Positions 9,891-23,200 of a stretch of DNA of 64,000 nt are shown here, piece after piece; the first letter of the stretch is position 1, and the number at the start of each line of letters is the position of its first letter. The notes under the pieces are model-generated. The model worked only from the letters and a program-made list of their open reading frames with translations, was not told where the DNA came from and did no database searches. A program made the translations under genes and the position numbers. The DNA is from Amaranthus tricolor (Eukaryota > Streptophyta > Magnoliopsida > Caryophyllales > Amaranthaceae), in the NCBI RefSeq assembly GCF_026212465.1, contig NC_080057.1:25360647-25424646 (forward strand), written 5' to 3'.

Positions 9891-12800
9891 ATGGAGAAAG
9901 ATTCCAAAACCATTATAGCACCAAATCAGCCCGTGACAATGGGACAGTTCTTGCAACTATTTCAAAAGTTAAACCCCAACAAACTACTCACTAAACCCGT
10001 AGCTAATACTCAAACCCGCACATATATCCGAAAAATTGACAAACCAGAACTATACCAAATGGTCTAGGCTTGGCCATTAGTGGTCATGGTCGGCTCAATC
10101 ACATCACTGTCGATCCACCATCCAAAAACGACTCAGAGTACAACCAATGGACTCGATACGACTCAATTGTCATTTCATGGATACCGGAGAACATAGACAC
10201 TGACTTGGTAAATCAATTTCTTGATTTTCCAACAGCCAAGGCCCTATGGTTAGGGATCGAGACATATACAGTAACGGAAGAGATGGCCTACAGATCTTTG
10301 ATCTCATGGTCAAAACAAACAAAATCCAGTGAGGAATCGAACCCATTGAGACTTACTACTTTAAGTTAATCACACTGTGAAAGAAATCGATAGAAGGCAA
10401 CCAAACCCAATGAAAGATCCAAATGATATTATCATTTACAACCGGTTAACACAACAAAACTGGTTGTATCAATTTTTAGCAGGGATTGATGAGCCCTTTG
10501 ACAAAGATAGAAGAGACTTACTCCTCCAAGACCCTCTTTCCACAGTGGAGGAAGCTTATGCAAGCATCCGACGAGAAAAAATGAGGCGAGGTATCAGGAA
10601 AAAAGAGCCTTCGTCAGATCTAGACTCGTTGGGCATAGAAGGAGGATTTTCTGTGAAAGGGAAGACTTACCGGAAAGATGATGACAAAAGCCACCTTAGA
10701 TGCACTCATTGTGGTGGTACAGGACACACCAAAAGTGAATGCTTCAAATTGGTGGGCTACCCTGAGTGGTGGCCGAATGCGAAGAAGAACGGGACCAGAG
10801 GGACAACAAAAATTTCCAACAACAGAACCGGCAGGGTTGCCATAGGGCTCAGCATAGATGGTCACGTGTCCCTTAAGAAAAGTGACCTTTCTCCTTCTTT
10901 TAGTAATGCTTTGTCTATTTTCAGAGGTGGTTGGATTTTCGACTGTGGGGCCACGGACACCATGTCCTACGACCCTAATGACTTCGTGACCCATGATAAA
11001 CAGATTAAAATATTATTAAAACTGCTAACGGGGAAGGAATTAAAGTGGAAGGAGCCGTGACTATTTCCTTTACTGAAAATCTCACATTGAAAAATTGTTT
11101 GTTTGTTCCCGATCTCTCTCATAAATTGTTGTCTGTCAGTCAACATACGAGAGATTTCGATTGTACTGTTCTCATGAAACCAAGTTGTTGTATTGTGCAG
11201 GATGCTCAGACAGGACAAACTATAGGGCGTGGTATTGAGAGAGGTGGACTGTACTACTTGGAAGAAGAGGTTAAAAAGGGCAAAGCAGTTCTTGTTCACG
11301 GGTCTGAGGAAAGGCAACTATGGACTTGGCATTGTCGGCTCGGACATCCATCTGTAGGGTATCTAGAGAAACTTTTTCCTACTTTAGCAAGGATTAAATT
11401 AGATTTTAAGTGTGATACTTGTGTTCTTGCAAAGATTCACAAACATTTGTATCCTAGTAGTATGAATAAAACCAATGTTCTTTTTATGCTTATTCATTCG
11501 GATGTTTTGGGTCCTGCTCCTGTAGTAGGAATGCATGGTTTTTCCTATTATGTTATGTTTATTGATGATTGTATCCGTGTGAGTTGAATTTATTTTCTTA
11601 AACATAAATCTGAGGTGTTTAAGGTGTTTGTTGATTTTTACAACATGATTTGTACCCAATTCCAAACCCAGGCCCGTATATTTAAACTGATAATGGTAGA
11701 GAATACATTAACTCAGACATGCATCAATTTCTCACCACTAAAGGCTTAACTCTTCAAACCTCTTGTCCTGATACACCCCAACAGAATGGTGTAGCTGAAC
11801 GGTAAAACAGAAGATTGCTTGAAATGACTCGTGCTATCATGCTTGAATCCCATGTTTCCACTTTCCTTTGGCCAAAAGCAGTCGCCACAGCAAACTACCT
11901 CACCAATCGTCTTCCCATAAAAAGCCTTAACTATCACACACCTTTAAAGACCCTAAAGAATCACAACTTGCTACCATTTGCACATTCCTTACCCCCTAGA
12001 ATTTTTGGTTGCACAGTTTTTGTTCATTATCCCAAATGGGTACGAAATAAATTGGAGCCAAGAGCAGTTAAATGTATTTTTGTTGGGTACGGAAGAAATC
12101 AAAAAGGGTACAGATGGTACGATCCTCAAGCTCGAAAGGTGTATACTACCATGGATTGTGAATTTATTGAGAAAGAGTTCTACTACCACCATCTTCGATG
12201 TCAGGGGGAGAAGCAAGATGATGATCTCAGATGGTTAACTAGTCCATGGTTTTCCAATCTAGACCTAACAGAACAAGTAGGCAATGCTACAGAACCACCT
12301 CATCAGGCTGTTCAGTCCACACCTCTACTAGTCTTGTCTGAGCTTCAGGTGAGCAATTTGGAAGGTGAACTTGAAGCCGTTGATACTAGTGTTGTTGATT
12401 CTTTGACTGAGGATGTATTTGCGGAAGAAAAGTGTGGAAGCAGATAATCATGAATGTCAGGGTACTGAGAAACATCATATGTGTTACCACCTCGCACCAC
12501 ACGAGGTATTCCTCCAAAGAGGTATGATCCAGATTATGAGGCCAGACGATCTAGATATCCTATCGAATCACCAGGCAAGGGGAATATGTCACAGAGTGCC
12601 TTGGCGTTCAATACAGCATTGTATGCAACCAAAGTTCCAACCACTGTTGAAGAAGCCTTAGCAGATGGGTGTTTACGATCAAGTACAAAGCAGATGGCAC
12701 AATCGAAAGATACAAAGCTCGTCTTGTGGCAAAGAGGTACACTCAGACTTATGGGGTTGACTACTCAAAAAATTTTTCTCCGGTCGCCAAACTTGATACA

Positions 12801-13820
12801 ATCCGAATTTTGTTTAGTGTAGCAGTAAATTTAGACTGGCCTCTTCATCAGTTCGACGTGAAGAATGCTTTCCTTCATAGGGAGTTACAGGAAGAGATAT
12901 ACATGGAGCACCACCAGGGTTCATTTCAGAGTTCTCAGAAAATGAAGGTTGCAGACTGAAAAAGGCACTGTATGGTTTGAAACAGTCTCCTAGGGCATGG
13001 TTTGGAAGGTTTACATCTGCTATGAGAAGATTTGGGTACAGATAGAGTAACTCCGATCACACCTTGTTCCTTAAAATAAGAGGAGGAAAAATAGCATGTC
13101 TTATAATCTATGTTGATGACATGATCATTACCGGGGATGACAAAGAAGAAATCGAGAATCTCAAAAGCAAGTTGTTCCGAGAATTTAAGATGAAGGATCT
13201 TGGAAGACTTAAATATTTCTTGGGAATTGAAGTTCTTAGATCAAACAGAGGAATCTTCATATCTCAAAAGAAATATGTTCTGAATTTGTTAGCTGAGACA
13301 GGGATGTTAGATTGTAAGCCCATCGAGACACCAATGATGATGAACCACGGACTACAGATGCATGAAGGAGGGGAACCAACTGATCATATGCAGTACCAAC
13401 GATTGGTAAGGAAACTGATTTACTTAGCTCATACAAGACCCGACATCGCATACGCACTAGGAGTAGTTAGTCAGTTCATGCACAAACCATAGGTTCAACA
13501 TGTGGAAGCAGTCTTTCGAATTTTAAGATACCTCAAAGGATCCCCAGGAAGAGGAGTCTTATACCAAAAGAACGGTCATCTAAATCTTGTGGCTTACACA
13601 GATGCAGACTGGATAGGTGACATAGATGACAGAAAGTCAACTAACATGTAGAGGTCGACAGACACTTCATAAAAGAGAAGTTGGAAGCAAAGGTGATCAA
13701 ACTCCCTCATGTGAGCTCAAATGTTCAATTAGCAGATATTCTCACGAAGGCAGTAGAAACTCAGTTCTTTGAAGATGTTTTGTGCAAGTTGGGTGTTGGT
13801 GATCCTACGACCCAACTTGA
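9891..13820 (+). pseudogene. Copia gag-pol polyprotein, broken
   Basis: Gag runs from the ATG at 9891 through 10370 and 10377-10800, ending in a zinc knuckle CTHCGGTGHTKSEC followed by FKLVGYPEWW. The protease site appears as FDCGATDT near 10940. The integrase zinc finger lies at about 11330-11430 (WHCRLGHPS, CDTCVLAK), with core remnants to 11587 and 11815-12180. Reverse transcriptase spans 12669-13492 and keeps [10 protein letters not shown] and the catalytic YVDDM. RNase H begins near 13500 (YTDADWIGD) but then jumps to the C-terminal VSSNVQLADILTKA, so its centre is deleted. Stops and frameshifts occur near 10065, 10368, 11055, 11585, 11804, 12446, 12660, 12958 and 13490. It cannot make a working polyprotein. 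Confidence 0.9.
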
Positions 13821-13827
13821 GGGGAAG

Positions 13828-14014
13828 TGTTAGAATATAGATACAGAATAATTAGAATATTGTAATTAGAGAAACTCTTATATTTTGTAATCTTTTATTT
13901 TAAGTAATCCCAGGTAGCTCCTATGTATATATACCTCATCAGAATTATTGGTTGAATATACAGAAATATAGAACACAACATTGAAACCCCAAAACCGTGT
14001 TCTACTTTGTATTA
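13828..14014 (+). repeat. Right LTR of the Copia element
   Basis: Begins TGTTAGAATA right after the polypurine tract. It matches the left LTR up to CTACTTTGT at 14010, then ATTA before the putative target duplication GAACC. Confidence 0.88.
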
Positions 14015-14019
14015 GAACC

Positions 14020-17000
14020 AAGTTATTAAACTAAAAATAATCTAGTCAGTTCTGAAATGCTCGAGTTTCTAGAATCTAGATCAAAACTTTTTAGAAGTAA
14101 AAAATGTTCCCGATAATGGACTATTGCTTCCTAGTTCCTAGCTGGTTCATTGCTGAGATTTTATTTCAATTTTTAGGTTGGCTTGATCTTCTGAAACATG
14201 GAAATTATAGTGCTTTTTTTGAATTAAAAACAATCAACACAATGCAGTTGAGTTAGGAGAAATAAAGAATAATCTGGAATTTGATAATTTGATAATTTGA
14301 TCGAATAGCCAAAGGCCCAAATCAATGGTGCTTGTATGAGTTCAAGACCATCACTTCTCTTCCTGCAATCCTGCTCTTATGTCAAAATTTGGCATATTTC
14401 TTAGTTTTGGATTATGTTTTTTTCCTACGATACTTGGACTTGGGTACTGATGTCGAATACTGGTACGAGTCCTAGTGTCGGATACGTCTAAATATTCAAT
14501 TGTACTCCTAAAATGAAGTGTCTAAGTGCCATATCAATGTCCGAGCATCAAGGATCGGACACGGGTATGTGAAGTAAAATGAAGAATTCGAGTAACATAG
14601 GTTTTTCCATTGGTGCCCCATTCATCTTGGCTTAGGAACTAAGGGTGTTGTACAATTACATGACCCGTCATTTGCCATGTTCTGATCGCATATAAGAGTG
14701 TTAATCCTTGGATGAGGATATATGATTACAAGTCCATCTTGTTTTTGTCTGCCTCTTGTTGTACTGCTATATAGATGTTCTTGTGGGTAGTTTCTCAAAT
14801 TTTCCATTTTGAGCCTATTCTATTTGATAGAACACCGCTTGCCTCCAGATTATCGGATGAAGATTATATTTTGTGCTCAAACCTCGGTTAATAGACTATT
14901 CTATTGTGTGACTGATAATATTTTCGCATCTGTTATATTCTCTTTACCATTATCCATTCCACCTGCAACTTATATTATAATGTATACCTGGGCGGCTTTA
15001 AGCATATTCGAGGTGTCTGACTGCTTAGGTTCGAAATTAGGGGCCCCAATCTAGTTTCACGTTTTTTTTTATAATCAAATTTTGCAGTTCATACTTAATT
15101 TTTCGCTTTTATTAGATTTGTTTGGTTATGAGATGAACAGTGCCTTGTTATTGCCGTTTATGAGCGAATATTCAAGCATAAACATTCATTTTAAAATATA
15201 GTTATACATTTTGGTGTTAAGTATTTCTTACGGTTAATGCAATTTTCTTTAATCATTCATAAAGGCATAAGGGCCCATTAAAATAAATTACAAAAAAATA
15301 GGCGCCATTATCTTAGCTTCACCCGTGAATGTACTAACAGATAGATTGATCACTCAATTGGTTTTGTGCAGAGGGGCTGCATGTCAAGCCAGCAACTTAT
15401 TGATTTTGTTCATGAACAATCGAGTACAGTAAGTTCATTATGATTCGTGCAGATTTTGAGCACGTTTTATTCGATTTGAACGTTCAAATTCCAAGTTTAG
15501 CTGCTTATTGTAAATGTGAACACGTTTTCCCGAAATGTCGATGATCGAACTTCTTTATTTTGCTTAAGAACAAAGGTGTCAAATGTTTACCCCAACATCC
15601 TTTACTGCTTTTTAAATGTTTTTTAGTTTAAAGGCGTGTCCAAATGTTTTTTGAAAATTTCTACATGTCAATGTAATTTGTTATCCAAATCGATTAAGGC
15701 TAATAACAATCGACACCTATATCCCGAAACGTTTGTTTGTGCACCCTTTCTGTACTTGGACGATGATAGATGCAATTAAATCTCGAGTATATTTGGCCGA
15801 CACAAATGTCCGAACCTTGCAAGATACCAAAACTTTTTACAGTGTGTGAGAGAATGCTCGTTAGATGTTTGGCTCCTTGAAGTGCTGCCGGTGAAGGATG
15901 CGACAACAATACAATCACGGCTTCTTCATTACCCGAAAGAAAGCGGATCATCCCAGTTAAGTACTCGGATAATCGGTGGACGAGATCATACTCAAGCTTA
16001 AGGTGAATCTTATAAGTTATACCGATCCATCTTATACCAAGAAAAACCCTTTTTTTTGATTCAAAGTGCCACTATTTTAGGATATTTGTGAAGCTAAACC
16101 AACACACCACACATATGTTTAGCTATATATAACTTTGTTGTACATATTCTTACACTTTGATTTGCACATCCAATAGTGTATGAAGTGTTAAAGAAGTATC
16201 ATGTTCGTTTTGAGATGCTTACAGACATGTTTAGTGGAGAAATGTCACTATCAGTAATAGGTATAATGAAACGTACTCTACAGTGTAAAAGAGAAGCATA
16301 AAACCGCAAACATTGTTGGCGTTTGTATATAAAATGGCTAACGATGTTAGTTGTTTTGTTTTATACATAGAATTGATAAACTATGTTACAAAGTTGATTA
16401 TAAATAAATGACTTATTAAATTATAAGGACTTTTTATTTATGTGAAATGGCATATGATATTTAATAACAAAGTGTTGGTCGGAAACAACCTCTTTTCTAT
16501 CATTAACAAGTGCATAATAATGATAAGATTGCATATATTTGACCCTTTAAACCTCATCTTAGGTGGAAACTACTTAATATTAATGGAACAATGAATGAAA
16601 ATAAGCGTAACTATTGACAATACTGATAGCAGTTATGTATATACAACGATCTATTGTTAAACACCTCAATAAATGTCTAGAATACAAAATTCTATTACTC
16701 GTAGTCTACTTTACATAAAATCTTTTCCCAAAATTCCAACGTACAATGTGCATTTTTTCACATTCCAACATTTTTTGAGATAAAAAATTCATCGATTTTA
16801 ATCTACTAGATTAATTTAGCTCTTTATTCTATTAAAACAAGAAAAATCGTTGTCAGAATTTTTTAAGATCTGTCGACAACTTAAATAATTTTTTATAATT
16901 CATAAAAAAATTCATATCAATACAATGTTTTTCTTATTTTAATTTAAAAGTAGTCTGCAAACAAGGAAAACAGTAAAATTGTTCATGGATATACCAAAAA

Positions 17001-17210
17001 CCAATAAGCATCTTCCCAATTCTTTTCAATTCTCTTTTTTCCAAACTGAACCAAACTATCGTTATAAGAATTATAATTTTTTTAGGCTATATATATATTT
17101 AAAATTTTTTGTAAGGTACATTGAAATTTGGATTTATTAGGTTTTATTTTGGGAAAATAATCTAAAATAGAACTTAAAACGCCAGTCATCCAATCATACT
17201 ACAATCGGCC
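14020..17210. other. Intergenic, no gene identified
   Basis: About 3.2 kb between the Copia element and the threonine deaminase gene. A minus-strand open stretch at 15700-15951 has an ordinary amino-acid mix but no family I recognise. A reverse-oriented SINE-like fragment lies near 16440-16600. I see no RNA gene. The last 150 bp presumably contain the deaminase promoter and 5' UTR. Confidence 0.5.
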
Positions 17211-20200
17211 ATGACATCTCTCTTTCTCTCTCATCCCACCGGCGCCGCCACCACTACAACATCCGCATTCAAAAATCTCTCCTCCGGAAACCGCCGTTTT
17301 TACCTCAATTTTTCCCTCCTGCATCTTCCAAAACCTAACCGCCATCATTTCTCCATTGTTCAAGCTACAGTTTTCTCTAAAGAAGAAACACTCACTAACA
17401 AACCTATTCCTTCATCTTCTTCGCCTTCTTCTTTGAAACTCGTTTCTACCGATTCTCTTCAGTATGAGAGCGGTTACCTTGGCGCTGTTCCTGATTCTTC
17501 GTCATTGGATTCAGAAGTGGTGTCTGCCGCCTCTATGGAGTATTTGACGAATATTTTGTTGTCCAAAGTTTACGATGTTGCTGTTGAGTCGCCATTGCAG
17601 CTCGCTGAAAAATTATCTGAGAGGTTAGGTACTAATGTTTGGCTTAAAAGAGAAGATTTACAGCCGGTATTGCGATTTCTCTGTTTTCTTCTTTTTTTAA
17701 ATTGAGTCTGATTTTTCTTCTGTTTGCGATTTTGGAAGATTATTTGTTATATAGTCTTTAGGTTAATTTTTTGATTTATGTTGTTTATTAGGGAAAATTG
17801 ACGATTGGATAGTATGATTGGGCGAGTTAGAATTTGAATTGGTTTTAAAAAATTGTGGATGATTTTGAAATGGTTTTCTAAGGTTTGTTTTTGACAGACG
17901 AAAAGTTAATGTTCATAAATTTTAATCGAGGATTCTAATAGTTGAATTAGTTGAGAATGAGTTGGTTGAAATGAAATCTTTAGTTAGAATTTGTTTCTCT
18001 TGTTAGCAGGGCCGTCTCTAACATTTTGGGGACCCTAGGCGAAATAGTATAATGGGCCCTTGAAGAACGATAGTAGATGTCAAAAAAATCATTCATTAAA
18101 GCACAAAATATTTTGACAAATTACATCTCCAATTTCACTAGATGCATAAAACAAAAAAACTCAAAAAATCATAAAAAATGAGTTCTGTGGGCTTTTTGGG
18201 TTGCAAAATCATTAATAAGAGTATCAACATCGATCTTCTCCTGAAAATCTTTTTCGATTGATAAAATTGCTAGATTATTCAATCCTTCTTGTGACATTCA
18301 TGACCTCAAGTAAGTTTTGATAAACTTTAATTTTGAAAAGCTCCTTTCGGCTGATGCCACAGTCACCGGGATTGTTAGAAATATTCTGTAAGCAATCAAC
18401 GCATTTGGATAACAATCCGCAGATTTGACAAACTCAAAAATTTCAGTTGTTAGACATTATATTATTTGGCAAACTAGATTGTAACACTTTCAATTCTGAA
18501 TAAAGATCATTTAATTAACATCTGAAGAATCTCCATGGGAAAAAGTAGAGTTAAAAGTAACACAATGTTCTCTCAACTTATTTTCATCTAATGATTTTAA
18601 CTTGTTTGAATCAAATAAAAATCCAAAGATATTTTGATAGGTTTCTAATTCCTCAAATCTATTTGCCAAAGAAGTAATTGCCATATCCACAACAACCAAA
18701 AAATACTCAACCCTAAACAATTCTTCAGGTGACTGATTTTGTTCATCGTTTAAATTATTTTCACTAAAATGTTTTTTTTCTAATAACATGACGCTTTGTT
18801 GGAAGGATAGCCTCTACATCCATATCAAGTGCAATATTTTTAGCAATATTCATGCAAGAAGTAAAACCTTCTTCCCTAAACTTTTCAAAATATGACACCA
18901 TGCTTTTTACTTGTTCAATGGTGGTGTCAATACACATAGATTTAGATTGCAATTTTTTGCTTACCTTATTTATAACAAATAAAATTTCATACCAAATTAT
19001 CATACCAAGCAAAAACTCAAAATTTCCAAGTGCATTATACAAAGACTCCGCTTCACTCTTTGTCTTTGCATCATTACCACAAGAATCATATAATTTTGAC
19101 AAAGCTAACCTTAATTGGAGAGTTTGAAATCTAATTGCTTTAGCACTTTTAATTCGACTCTCCCAACGAGTATTAGATAAACACTTAAGAGTAAGCTCGA
19201 AAACATTGTCAAGCAAAATTTTCCATCTTTTTGTAGAACCAGAAAATAGCGTGTAAAGACATTGAACAATTCCAAAGAATGAAATAGCTCTAGTGCAACA
19301 ATGTGCCATGTTGCTAAGAGCTAGATATAATGCTCTTAGGTTCATTTCAAGTAAACGCTTTTGTATACCTTGGTGCTTTCCCTTCATATTTGAGCCATTA
19401 TCATAACCTTGGCCCCTTATGTCATTAATATTAAGATCAAGATCAAGAGACTTTAAAGCGTTTTGCAATCCTACAAAAAGTCCTAATCCTGATGTATCAT
19501 CCACCTCTAAAAACTCCAAAAACTCTAAAAAGTGCTCTTCAATTTTATTTTTGGATATATTCACACAACGTATTATCAAAGTCATTTGCTCTTGATGAGC
19601 AATATCCGGGGTACAATCAAGAATTATTGAAAAATATTTAGATTCTTTGATTGTCTTGATTATAATGTTTTTCACGCTATGGGTCAATATAGAAATCATT
19701 TCATTTTGAATGTTATGCCCAAGATAATGATAATGGATTTCACGATTCTTAATGCGTCTAACATGATCTTGCATTATAACATCAAATTCTGCAATCATTT
19801 CAACCAATCCTAAGAAATTACTATTACTATCTTGATAAAGTTTTTCATTTGATCCTCTCAAAGGCAAATTATGAGTAGCACAACATTTAAGAGCAGAATA
19901 AATTCTTAGTATCACTTGTCTCCATCGTTCTCTCTCTTTTGCAATAGCTTCTTGTAAGTTTTTATCAATTGTTTCATTTTTATTCAACCTTACCCTTAAC
20001 TCATTCCAAGTAATCATATTATTCATATGTCTATTGCTATTTTCATGTTGTTTGAGTCCCTCACTAATATGTTTCCAATCCTTTAATCCTTCATTTGACA
20101 ACAAACAATTAATACTAACAGATTTGAACAATTTGCAACAAAAACAAAATACTTTATCAACATGTTTAGAATAAACCAACCATTTTCTATCACTAAGCTC

Positions 20201-23200
20201 ACCATTACTCAACTTTCTATAAAAATGAGCAAACGAAAAATGTCTATTGTAATCATCACGAGGAAAATCAATGTTTGACTCTCTTATAGGCCCCTTCTCA
20301 ACTAAAATGTCTCTTAGTTATTATCAAGATTTGCCCAATTTGAAGGATCATAAATATCCAAATAAGGAGTATTATGATCATTTGGCACATTATTTGGCAT
20401 ATTATCTCGAATATCATTTGACATATCATTAGGCACATTGTGTGGAATACCATTAAACATATCATTAGGCACATTAGTTCGAATATCATTGGACATATCA
20501 TTTGACACATCATTTGGCATATCATTTAGCACATCATTAGTCTCATTTTGGACATTATTTTCATTTTCATTTTCATTTTCATTTTCATTTTGGACATTAT
20601 TGTCATTTGGTGAATTTACTGAATTAGTCTCATGAGAAACTTCATTTCTAACAACAAATTTGTGAATAGCACCTTGTTGTGATTTAATTAACTCTTCATT
20701 ACGCTTTCTCTTCTTTCTTTTTGCATTTTCGAATAAATGTTTTCTAGGCATCATATATGCAAATTTTAAAGATTGAAACAATAGCACCTGATATGAAGTA
20801 TTTCTTTTTCCATGCAATATCTCTAAGACCTTTAAATTCGGCTATAACCTGAAAATTATAAAATTAGTGAGATATTTATTTATATAATCTATTACAATTA
20901 TACAATATACATGATACATTTAAAAATCAAATATCCAGAAAGTCAAAAACATTCCATTAAAAATCAAAAACTTTCAAAAACCAATTCCACTACTAGTATA
21001 CTATTGTCTATTAAAAATCAATAAATTAAAATAAGAAATTAATTATATTAAAAACCAATTCCATTTCCCATTCAACAATCAAATAACATACTTTCTCAAG
21101 CAGGGTCTTCAAAACCCAGTTGACACCAGTGACCAGACGAAGTCACGATTCAAGAACAAAAATACAAAATTCAATGGTTTTTCCACCAAAATTAAGGAAT
21201 ATAACAATTAACACCAAAATGAAATTCAAGATAACCAGATTTTGTTTCGAAAAATAAAATCGATTTATAACAGTTAACACCAAAATGAAATTCTAGATTT
21301 ATTTAAACCGAAAAAAACTTACCGTTTTCAACGCCATTGATGAGGTTTGAGCAGAAGGTGAAAGGCTGAGAAAGCGGAATTCCAGACGCATGATTAACGC
21401 CATCGAAAATGCCACTGCTATTGAAGGAGCTTTGAGTTTGTAGCTAGCAAAGTTATTAGGGGAAGGTAAAAGGTTTGTACTTTGTATCCTTAGGGTTCTA
21501 CTTTCTAGGTTTTAGTTTACAGAGAAAATGAGTACGAAAGGGAGGCGTTTCATTTGCCTAGTTATTGGACTCCGGTTTTTAAAATTTTTGGGCCCTAAAT
21601 TTAATTTCAAACTTTTTGAAGTACAAGCTAAGAGGCCCCTCCCTTACACCTATTTTCTGACTTTTAAAATGGGGCTCTGGACGGTAGCCCTTTGGGCCTA
21701 CCCTCAGGGCCGAACCTGCTTGTTAGTAGGAGTACTGATGAATATGCCTGTAAATGTTGATTTTGACAGTGAGTTGCCGACATGTTTTAAAGAGATATGC
21801 AGGATGATTAGATTTATAAAAATGTTTGAAGCGTATTCTTATTCTAGTGTTGCCAGTATTACTCAACACATTTGATGTTGCAATTAACACTTTGATGATG
21901 ACAATTTAATTTGTGGCTTGATTCGAGCCATTGAAAACTTAGATTTGGTAATAGAGTTGGAGTTACATAGTGCATGTGTTACATAGTATATGTAACTTAT
22001 TATTCAATATAATGAGCATTGTGAATTTGAGTTCAACTTTGTATTTTGTGAGAAACAAATGACTTTGAGACAAGGTGGAGAGATTCCAAATTCGATCAAA
22101 CCTTTGTGTTAGGACTAGTAGTTGTAACTATCAAAGATATATAATTTAGAAGGTGAAGTCGTACTAAAAGTATTTGGGAACTTATGTCAAATTGAGTAGA
22201 GTTGCAACTTGATAAATTCATATCTTTATTATCTGCTTTCATTCAATCTAAAGTTTTACCTAACAGCTCGTGGATTATCATAAGCGTATCGATGCATATC
22301 CTCACTTGTACATTGTATTGTTTCCAAACTTAAAGAAGCCTAAATACAGAACGTACCTCAAACTCTCTTGTAAGAGTCCATAGTTTGAACTCCAAATTCA
22401 TAATGTATCAATTTTTAGCTCACAACTAAGGAGGATGTACTACATTCGGTGAACCTTGTAAACTTTGTGTGTTCTTTGTTTTACTGCTTTCATTTCATTT
22501 GTTTTGCTTGCTCCATTTATTTTCTTGTTTCATACTTCACCTATAAACACATAAACTGATCTTGGGTTTTGAGCTTCCGCAAAGTTGTTGTTGAGCAACC
22601 AAGTACTATCAAATGGCATATGTTCTTTTAACAGGAGTATAAAATTTTTTTGGAAACAATTAAATACAATTGTTTCTCTTGTACTCTTATTATGGTTCAT
22701 CTTGAAAATTGTTTGTTTCCTAAAAGTAAATGCTATGACTTTGAATATTAACAAAATTTAGGATTTTCTTCCTGAAATCTTTTAAGTTATCTCGTGTTTC
22801 TGCCACAAATGGTTTAGATTCTGAAGATTCTGGACATTTCCTTTTGCAGGTTTTTTCATTTAAGTTGCGGGGTGCTTACAATATGATGGTAAAGCTTCCT
22901 AAGGAGCAATTGGAAAGAGGGGTTATATGTTCATCAGCTGGGAATCATGCACAGGGGGTGGCTTTGTCTGCCAAGAAACTTGGGTGTGATGCTGTGATTG
23001 CTATGCCTGTGACTACACCAGAAATAAAGGTTAGATTCTTTGAGAGGATATATATGTGCCAAATATAATAAGACCTTATCTATGAGGTAAAGATTGAAAC
23101 TGATAATTTTTTATCTTTAATCTCAGTGGAAATCTGTTGAGAGGCTGGGTGCCACTGTTGTGCTTGTGGGTGATTCATATGATGAGGCACAAGCATATGC

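Larger units (their letters stand above)
9637..14014 (+). mobile_element. Ty1/Copia LTR retrotransposon, degenerate
   Basis: Two direct repeats of about 183-187 bp (9637-9819 and 13828-14014) flank gag, protease, integrase, reverse transcriptase and RNase H remnants in Copia order. The 5-bp repeat GAACC at 9632-9636 and 14015-14019 is a likely target duplication. The repeats differ at about eight positions by eye, so the insertion is not very recent. A polypurine tract (TGAGGGGAAG) sits just before the right LTR. The region after the left LTR (CAGAGCAGC) looks like the inner half of an initiator-tRNA primer site whose first bases are lost. Confidence 0.92.

Noticed and set aside
15375..15430. 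Exon-like stretch between a GTGCAG and a TACAGTAAG-type donor
   Set aside because: Too short and without a matching protein; could be a non-coding exon but cannot be supported.
15700..15951. Minus-strand open frame of 83 codons with a protein-like composition
   Set aside because: No family motif, no start context and no splice partner recognised; left as intergenic.
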